64,000 bases of DNA from Orobanche coerulescens (lineage: Eukaryota > Streptophyta > Magnoliopsida > Lamiales > Orobanchaceae). Below the pieces are notes generated by a model. That model did no database searches and was not told where the DNA came from. It saw only the letters and a list, made by a program, of their open reading frames with translations. Both the position numbers and the translations under genes were made by a program. Below are positions 31,187 to 41,534 of this stretch, one piece after another (position 1 is the first letter of the stretch; each line of letters begins with the position of its first letter). The stretch is taken from assembly GCA_033398695.1 (NCBI GenBank), contig CM065818.1:81588092-81652091 (forward strand). Direction: 5' to 3'.

Positions 31187-32996
31187 TTGAAGATATGGCG
31201 ACATTACCTCTACGGAGGTAAATGTGAGATCTATACCGACCACAAAAGCTTAAGGTATCTATTCACTCAGAAGGAACTTAATATGAGACAGAGAAGATGG
31301 TTGGAGTTAGTGAAGGACTACGATTGTACAATTCACTATCATCCAGGGAAGGCGAACGTGGTCGCAGATGCTTTAAGTCGCAAGGTCAGAGGAGAATTGA
31401 ATTGCATTTTGACTAAGGAAGACAAATTGGTCAGTGAATTTTCAAAGATGAACCTAGAAGTGGCTACACCGTTAAAGCCGGTGGAAGCAATTTTAATGAC
31501 GTTGTCAGTTCAACCGACCTTGAGAGAGAGGATCAAGGAAGGTCAGGGTCAAGACAATTTCTTGACCAAAATGAAGAAGCGTGTTATAGCTGGAGAAGAT
31601 AAAGGATTTAGTATATCAGAAGATGGTACGATATAATACAAGAAAAGAATTTGTGTGCCCGACAATACGGATTTGAAGAAGACGATTTTGGAAGAAGCAC
31701 ACAACACACCATATACTGCTCATCCTGGTAGTACAAAGATGTACCAAGGTTTGAAAAGTAAATTTTGGTGGGAAGGTTTGAAGAGAAACGTGGCTGAATT
31801 CGTCAGGAGATGTATTATTTGTCAGCAGGTGAAAGCCGAACATCAACGCCCATTTGGTTTGTTAAAATCACTCCACATTCCAGAGTGGAAATGGGAACAC
31901 ATCACTATGGACTTTGTGGTGAGCTTACCTCGATCGGAAAGAGGAAATCAGGCGATTTGGGTTGTGGTTGATCACCTCACTAAGTCGGCTCATTTCATCC
32001 CAGTGAAGATGAACTTCACAATGTATCAGTATGCGCAATTGTATATTAAGGAGATCATAAGGCTACACAGAGTACCAGTGTCTATAGTTTCGGATAGAGA
32101 TAATCGCTTCACGTCGCGTTTTTGGGAAAGTTTGCAGGAAGCATTGGGAACTAAATTAAATTTTAGTACAGCCTATCACCCATAAACTGACGGTCAATCA
32201 GAAAGGACGATACAAATACTTGAAGACATGTTGAGAGCTTGTGTGCTGGAGATGGGTAATTGTTGGGAACAGTTACTACCTTTGGTAGAATTCGCATACA
32301 ATAATAGTTTTCAAGCAACGATCGGAATGGCCCCGTACGAGGCACTTTATGGGAGAAAGTGCAGATCGCCGGTTTATTGGGATGAAGTAGGTGAAATAAA
32401 AATTTTGGGTCCCGAAATAATCGAGAAGACCGTGAGTGTAGTAGAAAAGATTCGTGAAAGGATTAAGACAGCACAAGATCGCCAAAAATCCTATGCCGAC
32501 AAACGAAGGAAGCACCTTGAGTTTAATGTTGGAGAAAAGGTCTTCCTAAAGGTAGCCCCGACTAAAGGAGTCATTCGATTTGGATCGAGGAACAAGCTGA
32601 GGCCAAGATACGTCGGACCATTTGAGATCCTCGATCGGATTGGAGATTTGGCATACCGTTTGGCATTACCACCAGAATTTTCAGCAGTACATAATGTTTT
32701 TCACGTCTCACAGTTGAGAAAATACGTTCACGATCCTAGTCACGTGATCAACTATTCAACGGTGGAAGTGAACAAAGATCTCACTTATGTCGAACAACCA
32801 GTTGCGATAATCGACAGAAAGATTATTCCATTAAGGAATAAAGAGAGAGTACTCGTCAAGGTTCAATGGCGAAATCATACCAAAGATGAAGCTACTTGGG
32901 AGCGCGAAGAAGAAATTCGAACTCGCTATCCCAATTTTCTTATTCACGGTAAGTATACTATTTTCGAGGACGAAAATTTTTCCAACAGGGGTAAGA
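31187..32996 (+). pseudogene. Pol continuation: RNase H end, integrase, chromodomain-like C-terminus
   Basis: This frame continues pol with the RNase H end ([40 protein letters not shown]). The integrase zinc finger follows ([31 protein letters not shown]), then the core ([34 protein letters not shown]), with later GMAPYEALYGRKCRSPVYW and LRPRYVGPFEILDRIGDLAY. The end has a chromodomain-like phrase, VLVKVQWRNHTKDEATWERE, which places the element among chromoviruses. Breaks: TAA at 31634-31636 and TAA at 32183-32185, the latter right after the AYHP phrase in the integrase core. The last ORF (32228-33001) runs just into the LTR. The integrase acidic residues in D..D are present, but the stops separate the catalytic parts. 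Confidence 0.93.
32982..32996 (+). promoter_or_regulatory. Polypurine tract of the young chromovirus
   Basis: CAACAGGGGTAAGA lies directly before the 3' LTR start TGTAATACCC. Purine-rich, though short. Confidence 0.65.
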
Positions 32997-34393
32997 TGTA
33001 ATACCCGCTAAATTTAGAAAATTATTTCTTAATTTATTAATTAATTTTATAGTAAATATTGAATATTAATTCAATTTAAAATTATCAGTTGGGCTATGAT
33101 TATTTATTGAGCCCAATTGATTAATTCTTAAATTTAACTATAGACCCAAGTCAATTAGTTACCGAGCCCAACCATTATAAGTCCAAACTCAATTCATGTA
33201 TTTTGGGCCCAACTCATATAATTCATTATCGAGCCCAAATATTATAAGTCCATTTTAATTAATTTTTATACATTCATTTTCGGGCCAGCCAACCATTTTA
33301 GTGTTCGGCCCAATTAAAATTAATGATCAACTACTAATACCCAAGCCCAACTCCCATAATTAATTAAGAACCCAATTATCACATCCAACCCATATTTCTC
33401 TCTCACGCACTCACTCACGATCAGAACATGGAAGCAGTTTTTCTGCAACCATCTTAGTGGAAGGAGTGGACATCATGGAGAGGGAGTGTGGCATTGTGGG
33501 ATTAATCAGCGGTTAATAAATTCAATATAAAAGGAAACCATTATCTGCAGAAGAAGTTTGACATTAGAGAGCAAAAATCTCAAACACATTCACATCGACC
33601 AAACAGTGCAGAAATCACACACATACACACCAGCAAATCCCAATTTTTTTTACAGCAAAACTGTACTCAAACTCATACAGCAAATACAAATCCTTCACGT
33701 AGTTGTTCATCCACCAGATACAGAAAGGCTACGAAAATCATGAGTACAAGGATAAGACTATCGGATAAGCATTTCAAGCATTTGCATTCACGTCATCCCA
33801 ATTTCAGGTGGGAATTATTACTTGTCAATTTTAATTGCTTTATTTGGATTGTATAGGTGATATGTTATATTTACGATTAACATGCAGTCACATGTTTTTC
33901 GTACCAAGTATCAGTTTATGATTAACATGCAGTCACATGTTTTTCATACCAAGTATCAGTATATGTTTACATGCAGTCACATGTTTACATGCTCAAGTTG
34001 ATATAACAAATATACATGGTATGCCTCCGTTATGTATTGTGATTATTGTTGACTTGTGATATTCCCACGAGCGATAGAAAGCTCACCCCATTTTTATGTA
34101 AAATTTTCAGGTTAATTCGGAATGGAGAGGACGGGTTGTCGAGCAGGCCGACATATGATTAATGTTATAATTATTTCTTTTAATTCCGCTCAAGTTACTC
34201 TGAAACAATTAATTTATTTTTAGTAATTATTTTCCGCTGTCATATTTTACGATCGTATTGGAGATTCGAAATCTTTTTTAGTTCCGCAAATATTTTAGAA
34301 AATGTATGTTTAGTAACGACTTGAAATTTCTACAAGTTTTCTCATTATTAATATTTTATTCATAAAATACCTTAGAAAAATCGGGTCGTTACA
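32997..34393 (+). mobile_element. 3' LTR of the young chromovirus
   Basis: It is 1397 bases, nearly identical to the 5' LTR. Differences seen include CCCGCTAAA against CCCACTAAA, TACTCAAAC lacking three bases, GATCGTATT against GATCTTATT and ATCGGGTCG against TTGGGTCG. Confidence 0.95.
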
Positions 34394-35360
34394 AATATCA
34401 TCGACATATATTTGTACCATCAACAGGTTACCTCCTTCCTGTATCTTAAATAGAGTCTTGTACACCGCACCTTTCTCAAATCTATTATCGGTAAGGTACA
34501 GGGACAGAGTTTTGTAGCATGATCTTGGTGCTTGCTTAAGTCCATACAGAGCTTTCCGTAGTCTGTATACTAGGTATCCGCCTTCAGTATTGACAAACCC
34601 TGGTGGTTGTTCAACATAGATTCTTCGGCGAGGTCTCCATTCAGGAATGCGCTCTTAATGTCCATTTGATATACTATAAATCTCTTGTGAGAGGCAAAAA
34701 CTAGGAATATCCTGATGGCTTTTAGTCTGGCTATAGGGGCAAATGTCTCATCATAGTCTATGCCTTCTTCGTGTCTGTAGCCTTGTGCGACTAGACGGGA
34801 TTTGTTCCTAATAACAAGTCCATTCTCATCCTTCTCATTTCCAAATAACTATTTAGTTCCAATTACAGCTTGATGTTCTGGCCCGGGTACTAGATACCAT
34901 ATATTGTTTCTTTCGAAACCATTAAGCTCTTCTTCCATAGAAGTGATCCGATGAGAATTATTCAAAGCTTCATTGGTAGAAACAGGTTCAGATTGAGCTA
35001 AGAATATATCTAGGGTATACATAGCTAGTCTCCTGAGTTCAACTTGAGATTTCCATACAGGAAATGGAGATTTCTCAGAATCGGATTCTTCTTGCGCACA
35101 TAGTACAGTTCCTTGTGTACTTTGTATTCTTCTTCGGGTATATACACTAGCATCAATATCACCTATAATTAACTCTGGTGGGTGATTTCTTAACCTTATC
35201 CTGTCAGGTTCTAGTTTGACATCCCGTACTGTATCTTGAGGTGCTGTAGTTCAGCTTCAGTTTGTACAGCATCGACGTCAACTACTTCTGATTTTACAGA
35301 TGCGGGATTGATTTTTAGGTTTACGACAGGTTCTATTGGAGTCTGAGGGTCATCAATAGG
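34394..35360 (-). pseudogene. SIRE-type RT, N-terminal and palm part up to YVDD
   Basis: Minus-strand phrases: AQSEPVSTNEALNNSHRI, ELNGFERNNIWYLVPGP, ENGLVIRNKSRLVAQGYR, GIDYDETFAPIARLKAIRIF and VYQMDIKSAFLNGDLAEE. It ends at the catalytic box QIYVDDI, exactly where the young chromovirus inserted. One stop lies in the fingers (after GTK, about 34850) and there are frameshifts around 34600. The remainder of RT is at 24582-23971. The integrase-RT linker (GDIDASVYTRRRIQ) begins the region. Confidence 0.88.
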
Positions 35361-36440
35361 AAGTGTTCGGATATTCTAGGTTAAGTCTTCTACTCTTATA
35401 GGATCGAAATGAGGTTCATCGAACACAACATGGACAGATTCCCCAATTTTTAGCTTCCTTTTGTTAAAGATCCTAAAAGATTTGCTCACAGAGGAGTATC
35501 CTACAAATATTCCTTCGTTCGACTTTTCATCGAAGGTTTTAGGTTGATCTTTACCATTATTCAGAACATAACACCACCATCCAAAGATGTGAAAGTACAA
35601 AACTAATGGAGTTTTATTATTCCATACCTCATAGTCAGTTTTATTGTGATGCTTATTGATGACACAACAGTTTTGTGTGTAGCACGATGTATTTATTGCT
35701 TCGCCCCAGAACCATTGCGGTAACTTGCTTACGGCGATCATGGTTCTTGTAGCTTCCTTGAGCGTCCTATTCTTTCGCTCGGCAACACCATTTTTTTGAA
35801 GAGTCCGGGCTGCTGAGTATTTGTGTTATGTTCCATTGCCCGAACAATATTGCTCTATAAAGCGATTTGTGAATTCAGTACCTCTATCGGAACGAATGGA
35901 CACGATACTCAACCCATTCTCATTCTGAAGCTTTTTAGGTGCTCTGGCAACTTTGTTGTAGTTTCTTTCTTCTGGATCAGAAAGATTGTCCAAAAATATC
36001 TAGAGTAATCGTCAACAATAACGAGCCAATATTTCTTACCTCCCAAACTCACAGGGTCTACAGGGCCATAGAGGTCCACGTGTAGTAAATCCAGAACCCT
36101 GTGGGTGGATAGGTATGATTTGATTTTCAGGGTGGTTTTGACTTGTTTGCCTTTCTGACAGGGTCCGCAGACGCTGTCTTTATGGAATGACACATCAGAC
36201 AAGCCTCTAACCATTCCCTGTCTGGAAAGTTTGTTGATTGTCTTGAAGTTGATGTGAGACATCCTCTTGTAACATAGCCAACTTTGATCTGCAGTGCCTT
36301 TGGCAATAAAACAAGGAATAATGGAGCTCGTAGGCTTCCAGTCAGCAATATACATATTACCTGACCTACTTCCTCTGAGAACAACTTCTTTGGTCTTGAT
36401 GTCCTTCACTCTACAGTGGTCTATATAGAATTTCACTGAG
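35361..36440 (-). pseudogene. SIRE-type integrase
   Basis: Two open pieces on the minus strand. 36436-35909 has the zinc-finger region (ADQSWLCYKRMSHINFKTI, SVCGPCQKGKQVKT) and the start of the core (VLDLLHVDLYGPVDPVSLGG, KKYWLVIVDDYSRYFWTIF). 35741-35376 has the end of the core (VSKLPQWFWGEAINTSCYTQ, IFGWWCYVLNNGKDQP, EGIFVGYSSVSKSFRIFNKR). The first histidine of the HHCC finger is tyrosine (LCYKRMSH in place of LWH), and the pieces are in different frames. The role would be strand transfer of new DNA into the genome; this copy is dead. Confidence 0.88.
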
Positions 36441-37340
36441 AACTGTTTGTCACAGAACTGGATGATACTAAGTAGGTTGTACTGTAGGCCTTCAACATAG
36501 GCTACATCAGTGACTTTGAAATTTCATACAAGCAGGGTTCCCTTCCCTCTTGTTCTTCCTTTGGACTTATCACCGAAGCGCACATTTGGGTCGCGGCCTT
36601 CTACATAATCTGACAACTTGCTATATCTCCTGTCATGTGTCGAGAACATCTGCTGTCAAAGTACCAAATGTCCTTCTCCTTGATATCCTGTAAGCACAGA
36701 TTTGTAGTTGATTTAGGTCCCTTTGATTGTTGGGTCCATGTATGTTAGTGCCTTTTGGTACCCAAATTTGCCTACCAACAATTTGTTTGCTGTGGTTTAC
36801 TTTTGGTCCATTTTTGCGATGTCTACGTGGGGCAAGCACGTAGTCACTGTAACCTTGATTATTATGCATGTAAAATCTAGGGTTATTATTATTCCAGTAT
36901 GATTGCCATCTAGGAGGTGGAGCCATTTTACGCGACCTTACAGCTTGCCTTTTGGGTCTCCAGTTGGATTCTCAGAGCTGTTGATGTTACTGAACGGCGA
37001 CCTACTTTCTAGATGGATAATGGGGTTCCTGTATCCAATATCTAGGCGAACTGTACTGTTGAAAGTACTGTGGTGCTTGCCTTTGATACTTAGATACAAC
37101 CTTCTTTCTGAATGTCTGATGGCGCTTTTGATATGCTCGGGGAGCATGCTGTTGATCACGCCTCACAGGTCTGAGAGGCTGAGGTTTCTGCTATATGTGA
37201 TATGACCTTGGTGGCGGAATTTCAGCCTTCGCTGTACGAGGGGCAGCTGTAGCCTTTGCAGGGCTTGTAATTTCTTCGGGTACAGGAATGGATTCCACAC
37301 CCCTGACGAATACCGTACTTGTTTTTCCCTTATTGGAGAA
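36441..37340 (-). pseudogene. SIRE-type gag C-terminus and protease
   Basis: On the minus strand a 97-residue frame (36926-36633) carries an asparagine/glutamine-rich linker with GRQIWVPKGTNIHGPNNQ, typical of the gag-protease linker in these elements. Traces of protease follow (CSRHMTGD-like phrase near 36640) and then a region leading into integrase (FYIDHCRVKDIKTKEVVLRG). Frameshifts are frequent; no intact protease is readable. Upstream (37200-36930) is low-information linker. Confidence 0.6.
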
Positions 37341-37344
37341 TGAG

Positions 37345-38847
37345 TTATCCTAAACCACTTTTATCATGAGCATGTTTCCCCGTGCTTAGAATTTCTTCCA
37401 TCCATTCAGATGATTTCTCGAATAATTTCGGGATGGTCTCTAATTCTCCTTCTCGCTTCTCGAGAGTTTTTACATTAGCTTTGAGTAAAGCAAAATCATT
37501 TGTATTGCTCTCATTATGAGACTTAGCCTTATTTAGATCGTGGGCAAGTTGATGATTGCTTTCCATGAGTTTTTCAAATGTGACCTTGCTGTTTTCGCAA
37601 TCAATAGACATGTTTTCATAATTATTTTTCAGCAAGTCATTTTCATCTTTCAGCTCTAAGTTTGAAATTTGGAGTTGTACGTTTTCTCGTTTTAAAGTCT
37701 CATGAGCCATTTGAATGTTTTTGAATTCATCATGTTTTCAAAAGTATGCGATGCATTTGCGGGAGTAAATGAATTTGAGCATACTTCATCATCGCTATCC
37801 TCATCGTCCTGAATTTCTTTGACCATAAAGCACATATATGCTTTATCTTCGATCTCATCATCAGACGAGTCATTGTCAGTGACAGCCTGAAGGCACTCCT
37901 CGATTTTGTTGGACACATGCGACGCTTTTGATTCACCAATCAGGGACTTGAGCTTGTTTTTCCAGACACGTCTTCTCTCATCCTTTTGTTCTTGCTCAAC
38001 TTCTGACAACTTTTGCACTTTTGGATGTGGACACTTATTTGCATAATGTCCGGATTTTCTAAAGTTATAGCATATGTTAGAATCACTGAATGAGGGAGTT
38101 TCTGAGCTTACCTTGTTAAAAGGCTTGGGCCTGTATGGAGTCTTTCCAGACTGTTTGATGAACTTTTTGAATTTGTGCACGAGGGCCATTTCATCTTGTG
38201 ATAGGATGTCATCATCGCTGTCTGCAGTCTTGTGTGAGGATTTGGATGTTCTGGGTGTAGAGTTGTGTCTCCTGTCAGATACAATAGCTAGTGCTGTAGT
38301 CTTGGCAGGTGACTCTTTTATCTTCTCTCTCCTATCAATATCATACTCAAAAGCTTTGAGGTCAGAGAAGAGGTCAATAGGAGAAATATCATTAAGATTA
38401 CAGGATATGCGCATAGCTGTAGTCTTTATGTCCCATCGGGAAGGGAGTGATCTAAAGATTTTCTCCTTTTGGGTATACACTTTACCCAATGCTTCAAGTT
38501 CAACGACAATGCCAGTACCCTCGCAAATCATCTTGAGTTTCTCTTAGATTTCCCTAGCTATCTTACATCTCTTTACCTTGGAGAATGTGCCTTTTGTCGT
38601 GAGTGACAAACAACACATTCTTAGATACATTATTGAGATTCAGACGCTTGCGATCGTCAGCTATCCATTGCTCGCGCTCCTTCTCGAGCATTTCAGCGTG
38701 AGGTTGTCCTTCCATTCTTGCGGCAGAATTAACCTTCATTATCTTTATTAGACCTTCTTGGATGACGAATATCATCTCCTCGTGCATAGATGCAAGATGA
38801 GCCTCCATCCTAATTCTCTAGTCATCAAACTTGTTAATAGAAGACAT
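37345..38847 (-). pseudogene. SIRE-type gag, with stops
   Basis: The probable minus-strand start is ATG 38847-38845 (MSSINKFDD), interrupted by TAG where tryptophan is expected before RIRMEAHLASMHEEM. Main open parts: 38808-38563, 38531-37692 and 37710-37345. Phrases: GKVYTQKEKIFRSLPSRWDI (gag core), a knuckle-like CYNFRKSGHYANKC in which the second cysteine is phenylalanine, an acidic SSDDEIEDKAY segment and a coiled-coil tail (LKDENDLLKNNYENMSIDCE). The layout matches SIRE/Maximus gag, which is long with an acidic, coiled-coil C-terminal part. The PBS lies 135 bases upstream. Confidence 0.85.
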
Positions 38848-38981
38848 AGGAACCTTGTTTATCATACATGTATCCATTTGATAAAGAGAAAAGATGATGA
38901 AAATATGATAAGGTTTTCAAAATTTAGTGATTTGTGGATTTGACTCAATTAAAAATCGACTGATTCTTTTTAGAATCAACC

Positions 38982-38993
38982 GCTCTGATACCA
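38982..38993 (-). promoter_or_regulatory. Primer-binding site of the SIRE-type element
   Basis: Minus-strand TGGTATCAGAGC lies two bases inside the 5' LTR end. It is complementary to initiator methionine tRNA. Confidence 0.88.
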
Positions 38994-38995
38994 CT

Positions 38996-39394
38996 TGTTG
39001 GCCACTAAGTATACAATAAACAACTTAGAGAGTTAAGAGTACAATAAATTGTATGATTTTCGAATGCGGAAGACTAAGTGAGTTGTTGTAAATACAGAAA
39101 GTATTCTCCTGTTTGCTTGGTGCATACAGGGTTTTACAGTGTATACTATCAAATCACAGTAGAATGAAAATAGTAAAAACTAAAAGTAAATAACACACAA
39201 TTTAAAGTGGTTCGAAGTAAACCCCTCTATGTCCACTGATCCTCCACACAGAAGTAAAGAGTTTATTAAAATCACTACGTACACAACTACATGACTTTAA
39301 CTAAACCTATCTCTGTATCGTTCACACAGATTGTTACATGAACTGCAACTTTGGGCCGTTCACATAGATTGGCTTGAGCTCTTTTTTGACTTAC
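38996..39394 (-). mobile_element. Truncated 5' LTR of the SIRE-type element
   Basis: About 400 bases from ..CTTAGTGGCCAACA match the 3' LTR at 9417-9830. The match stops near 39394, in the place where the 3' LTR continues for another 840 bases, so U3 is lost here. Confidence 0.8.
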
Positions 39395-39478
39395 TTAATG
39401 AATGTGTTAGCCTGGTGGATTCCAAGGAGTGGGGTTCACAGCGCTATAGTATGCGCTGAGCGTCTTGGGGGTGTTACA
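39395..39478 (+). mobile_element. Chromovirus LTR 3' end fragment
   Basis: AGCCTGGTGGATTCC, GTGGGGTTCACAGCGCTATAG and GGGGGTGTTACA match the reverse complement of the LTR start at 62627. Only about 80 bases remain, abutting the breakpoint of the SIRE-type 5' LTR. Confidence 0.6.
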
Positions 39479-40335
39479 ATATTGATGCTGGTGTTTCAAC
39501 CACAAGGAGAGTATCTAGAGTACACAAGGAAATATACTGTGTGCACAAGAGGAAACAGAGTCAGAACCTAACTTGTACCAGTTTTCTGTATGGAAGTCTA
39601 AATCCAAACTCTGTAGACTTGCCATGTGCACATTAGCTGAACATTAGCTATATCCCTAGCTCAATCTGAACCGATTTTGACAAATGAAGCTCTCAACAAC
39701 TCTCATTGGATTACATCGATAAAAGAAGAGTTAAATGGTTACGAAATGAACAATGTTTGGTACTTAGTTCCTAGATCAACTAATCAAGTTGTCATTGGGA
39801 TAAAATGGGTATTCTGAAATAAGAAATATGAAAATGGACTAGTTATAAGAAACAAATCCAGATTGGTTGATGAAGGCTACAGAGGAAGAGGGCATCGACT
39901 ATGATTAAACATTTGCCCCTGTAGTCAGACTAGAAGCTATCAGGATATTTCTAGCATTTGCAACTCACAAGAACTTCATTGTATGTCAAATAGACGTTAA
40001 GAGTGCATTCCTGAATAGTGACCTAGCTAAAGAAGTTTACGTTGAACAACCTCTAAGAGGAAGGTGATCTAGTCTACAGGCTAAGGAAATTCTTGTGCGG
40101 GCTCAAGCAAGAACCCAAAGCATGGTACGATACCCTGTCGATGTATCTTATCAATAGTGGATTCAAGAAAGGTGTTGTTGACAAAACGCTCTTCAAAATC
40201 TAGGAAGGTTATGACATTCTTATGGTTCAAGTTTATGTAGATGATATTATATTTGGTTCTACTAACCGAGATCTGTATAAGAAGTTATCTCATCTCATGC
40301 AAAGTAAATTTGAAATGAGTATGATGCTAGAATGG
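39479..40335 (+). pseudogene. SIRE-type integrase-RT linker and RT fragment (plus strand)
   Basis: This second, diverged copy of the same region as 34394-35180 is in opposite orientation: ILTNEALNNSHWITSIKEEL, NNVWYLVPRSTNQVVIGIKW, GLVIRNKSRLVDEGYRGRG and VQVYVDDIIFGSTNRDLYKK. The catalytic YVDD survives, but stops (after KWVF; after GHRL) and frameshifts break the frame. It stops abruptly at EMSMM (40335), where Athila-type gag in minus orientation begins. No LTR for it is visible. Confidence 0.8.
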
Positions 40336-40699
40336 TCGATTACATACATTGTCCCCATGGACATATATCCCATAAGTACCGAAAATTTTCCTCGAGGACT
40401 TGGGTACCTACTTTTCTCTCATTTTGTTCTCATCAAGCTTCTTCATAATCTTGCCAATCATCATTTCAACCTTAGAAGTTTAACTCACTTAGTTCACTAT
40501 TATTTGCTTTCTTCTATTGCTCTTTTGTTGGGAGTGGCCACTCATCATCTAAAAAATATCGTATATCTCTTGCGCCGTTCTCACAACAATATCGCCTCTG
40601 GCGACATTATCGAACATATATTGGAAACTAATTTTCAAGCCATCACAGAAGAATTGATTGAGAAGCTCCAAGGAAAAATGATAAGGGCATTGGATTAAA
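40336..40699 (-). pseudogene. Athila/Tat-type gypsy gag, C-terminal half
   Basis: Minus-strand QCPYHFSLELLNQFFCDGLK is the gag segment that in Athila-type elements reads CPHHG..IQTFYNGL. It continues with MFDNVARGDIVVRTAQEIYD and a decayed tail to 40336. Its frame joins that of 54320-54540 across the insertion of gag-only element 2, which confirms the insertion point. Confidence 0.72.
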
Positions 40700-41474
40700 T
40701 GTTGGAATATTGAATGTTTTGATGATAAGTTGATGATAAACAAAGAAAAGCAACAATTAATCAAGAAGAATCCGAAGACGCAAAAACTGGACTGTCTTGA
40801 GCATCGTATAACATATGTGACATGTTATATTAACGGACGTAATAGACCTAACGTACGCTACGGAGGACGTATAGCGTATGGTATGGCGATGGCAGTGACC
40901 AACGGCTAGTTTGGCTCTCAAGCCTATAAATACAAATGCACTTGGTATTATTTAGTACAACAACTTCAAACAAAGTATACACACATCGGATATTATTATA
41001 TTCATTATTGTTGTTGTAATCGAGCTTAATTGTTAAGAGTTAGAGTGTTACTAGACTCGTCCGATACACGAGAGAAAAGATAGGATCATAGATTTGATTA
41101 GGTGTTATTAGGATCATTGATCCGGCATTGTTAGAATCATAAATTTAAATCCAACTAAGGTTTTTCTAGTACCGATAGAAAGCTAGAAAGATTGATTCCT
41201 TATCCGATAGAAAAGGAAAATGGTTTATCTTAGACCAACATAAAGACAAGATTATAACGGTTTCCCTCGGACCGATAGAAGACAAGGCGGAAAGGTTTAT
41301 ATTGAGCCTATAGAAAAAGATAAGCAGGTAGGATGTACACATATTGGCCGAACCTCTATAAATCACCATATCAATTACATTCCACACTTTATCGCTTCTG
41401 CAATCGCAACAGAATTCTATATTCTTAACCGCATTATCGAAACCCCCCTTCAAGTGGCGGTACCAAACCAAGCA
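40700..41474 (+). mobile_element. Left LTR of gag-only element 2
   Basis: It starts TGTTGGAATATTG and ends GGTACCAAACCAAGCA, 775 bases. ACGTACG-type motifs lie at about 40808-40885 and TATAAATA at 40925-40932. Confidence 0.8.
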
Positions 41475-41534
41475 ATTAGTATCGGAGCTGGTATCTCTTA
41501 CAGTCGGCTTAACATCCAAGGAGAAAAAGATCCA

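Larger units (their letters stand above)
24583..34393 (+). mobile_element. Young, nearly intact Ty3/gypsy chromovirus (Tekay-like)
   Basis: The element is 9811 bases, flanked by exact AATAT duplications (24578-24582 and 34394-34398). LTRs are 24583-25983 (1401) and 32997-34393 (1397), with about eight substitutions and two small indels between them by eye. It has a methionine-tRNA PBS, an extra ORF, gag-pol in one frame, a chromodomain-like C-terminus and a PPT. Only about three lesions break pol. A 1559-base solo copia LTR lies in its leader. It inserted into the YVDD box of the SIRE-type RT. LTR similarity implies an insertion well under a million years old under usual plant rates. Confidence 0.95.
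9417..39394 (-). mobile_element. SIRE/Maximus-type Ty1/copia element, split by three nested insertions
   Basis: All parts read on the minus strand: 5' LTR remnant (38996-39394), PBS (38982-38993), gag, protease, integrase, RT, RNase H (down to 23684), spacer with promoter-like features, env-like ORF (20593 to 11233), PPT (10670-10686) and 3' LTR (9417-10669). The two LTRs share their terminal region from TGTTGGCCACTAAGTATACA onward. Removing the inserts (14379-20536, 20879-23204, 24583-34393) leaves roughly 11.7 kb. The gag-pol-env-like order and size suit the SIRE/Maximus lineage. Assigning the env-like ORF to this element rests on orientation, position and the LTR match. Confidence 0.75.

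Noticed and set aside
25145..33743. Matching 61-62 residue ORFs in both LTRs of the young chromovirus
   Set aside because: They lie in the R/U5 region, are duplicated only by virtue of the LTRs, and a three-base indel with no recognisable product gives no support for a gene.
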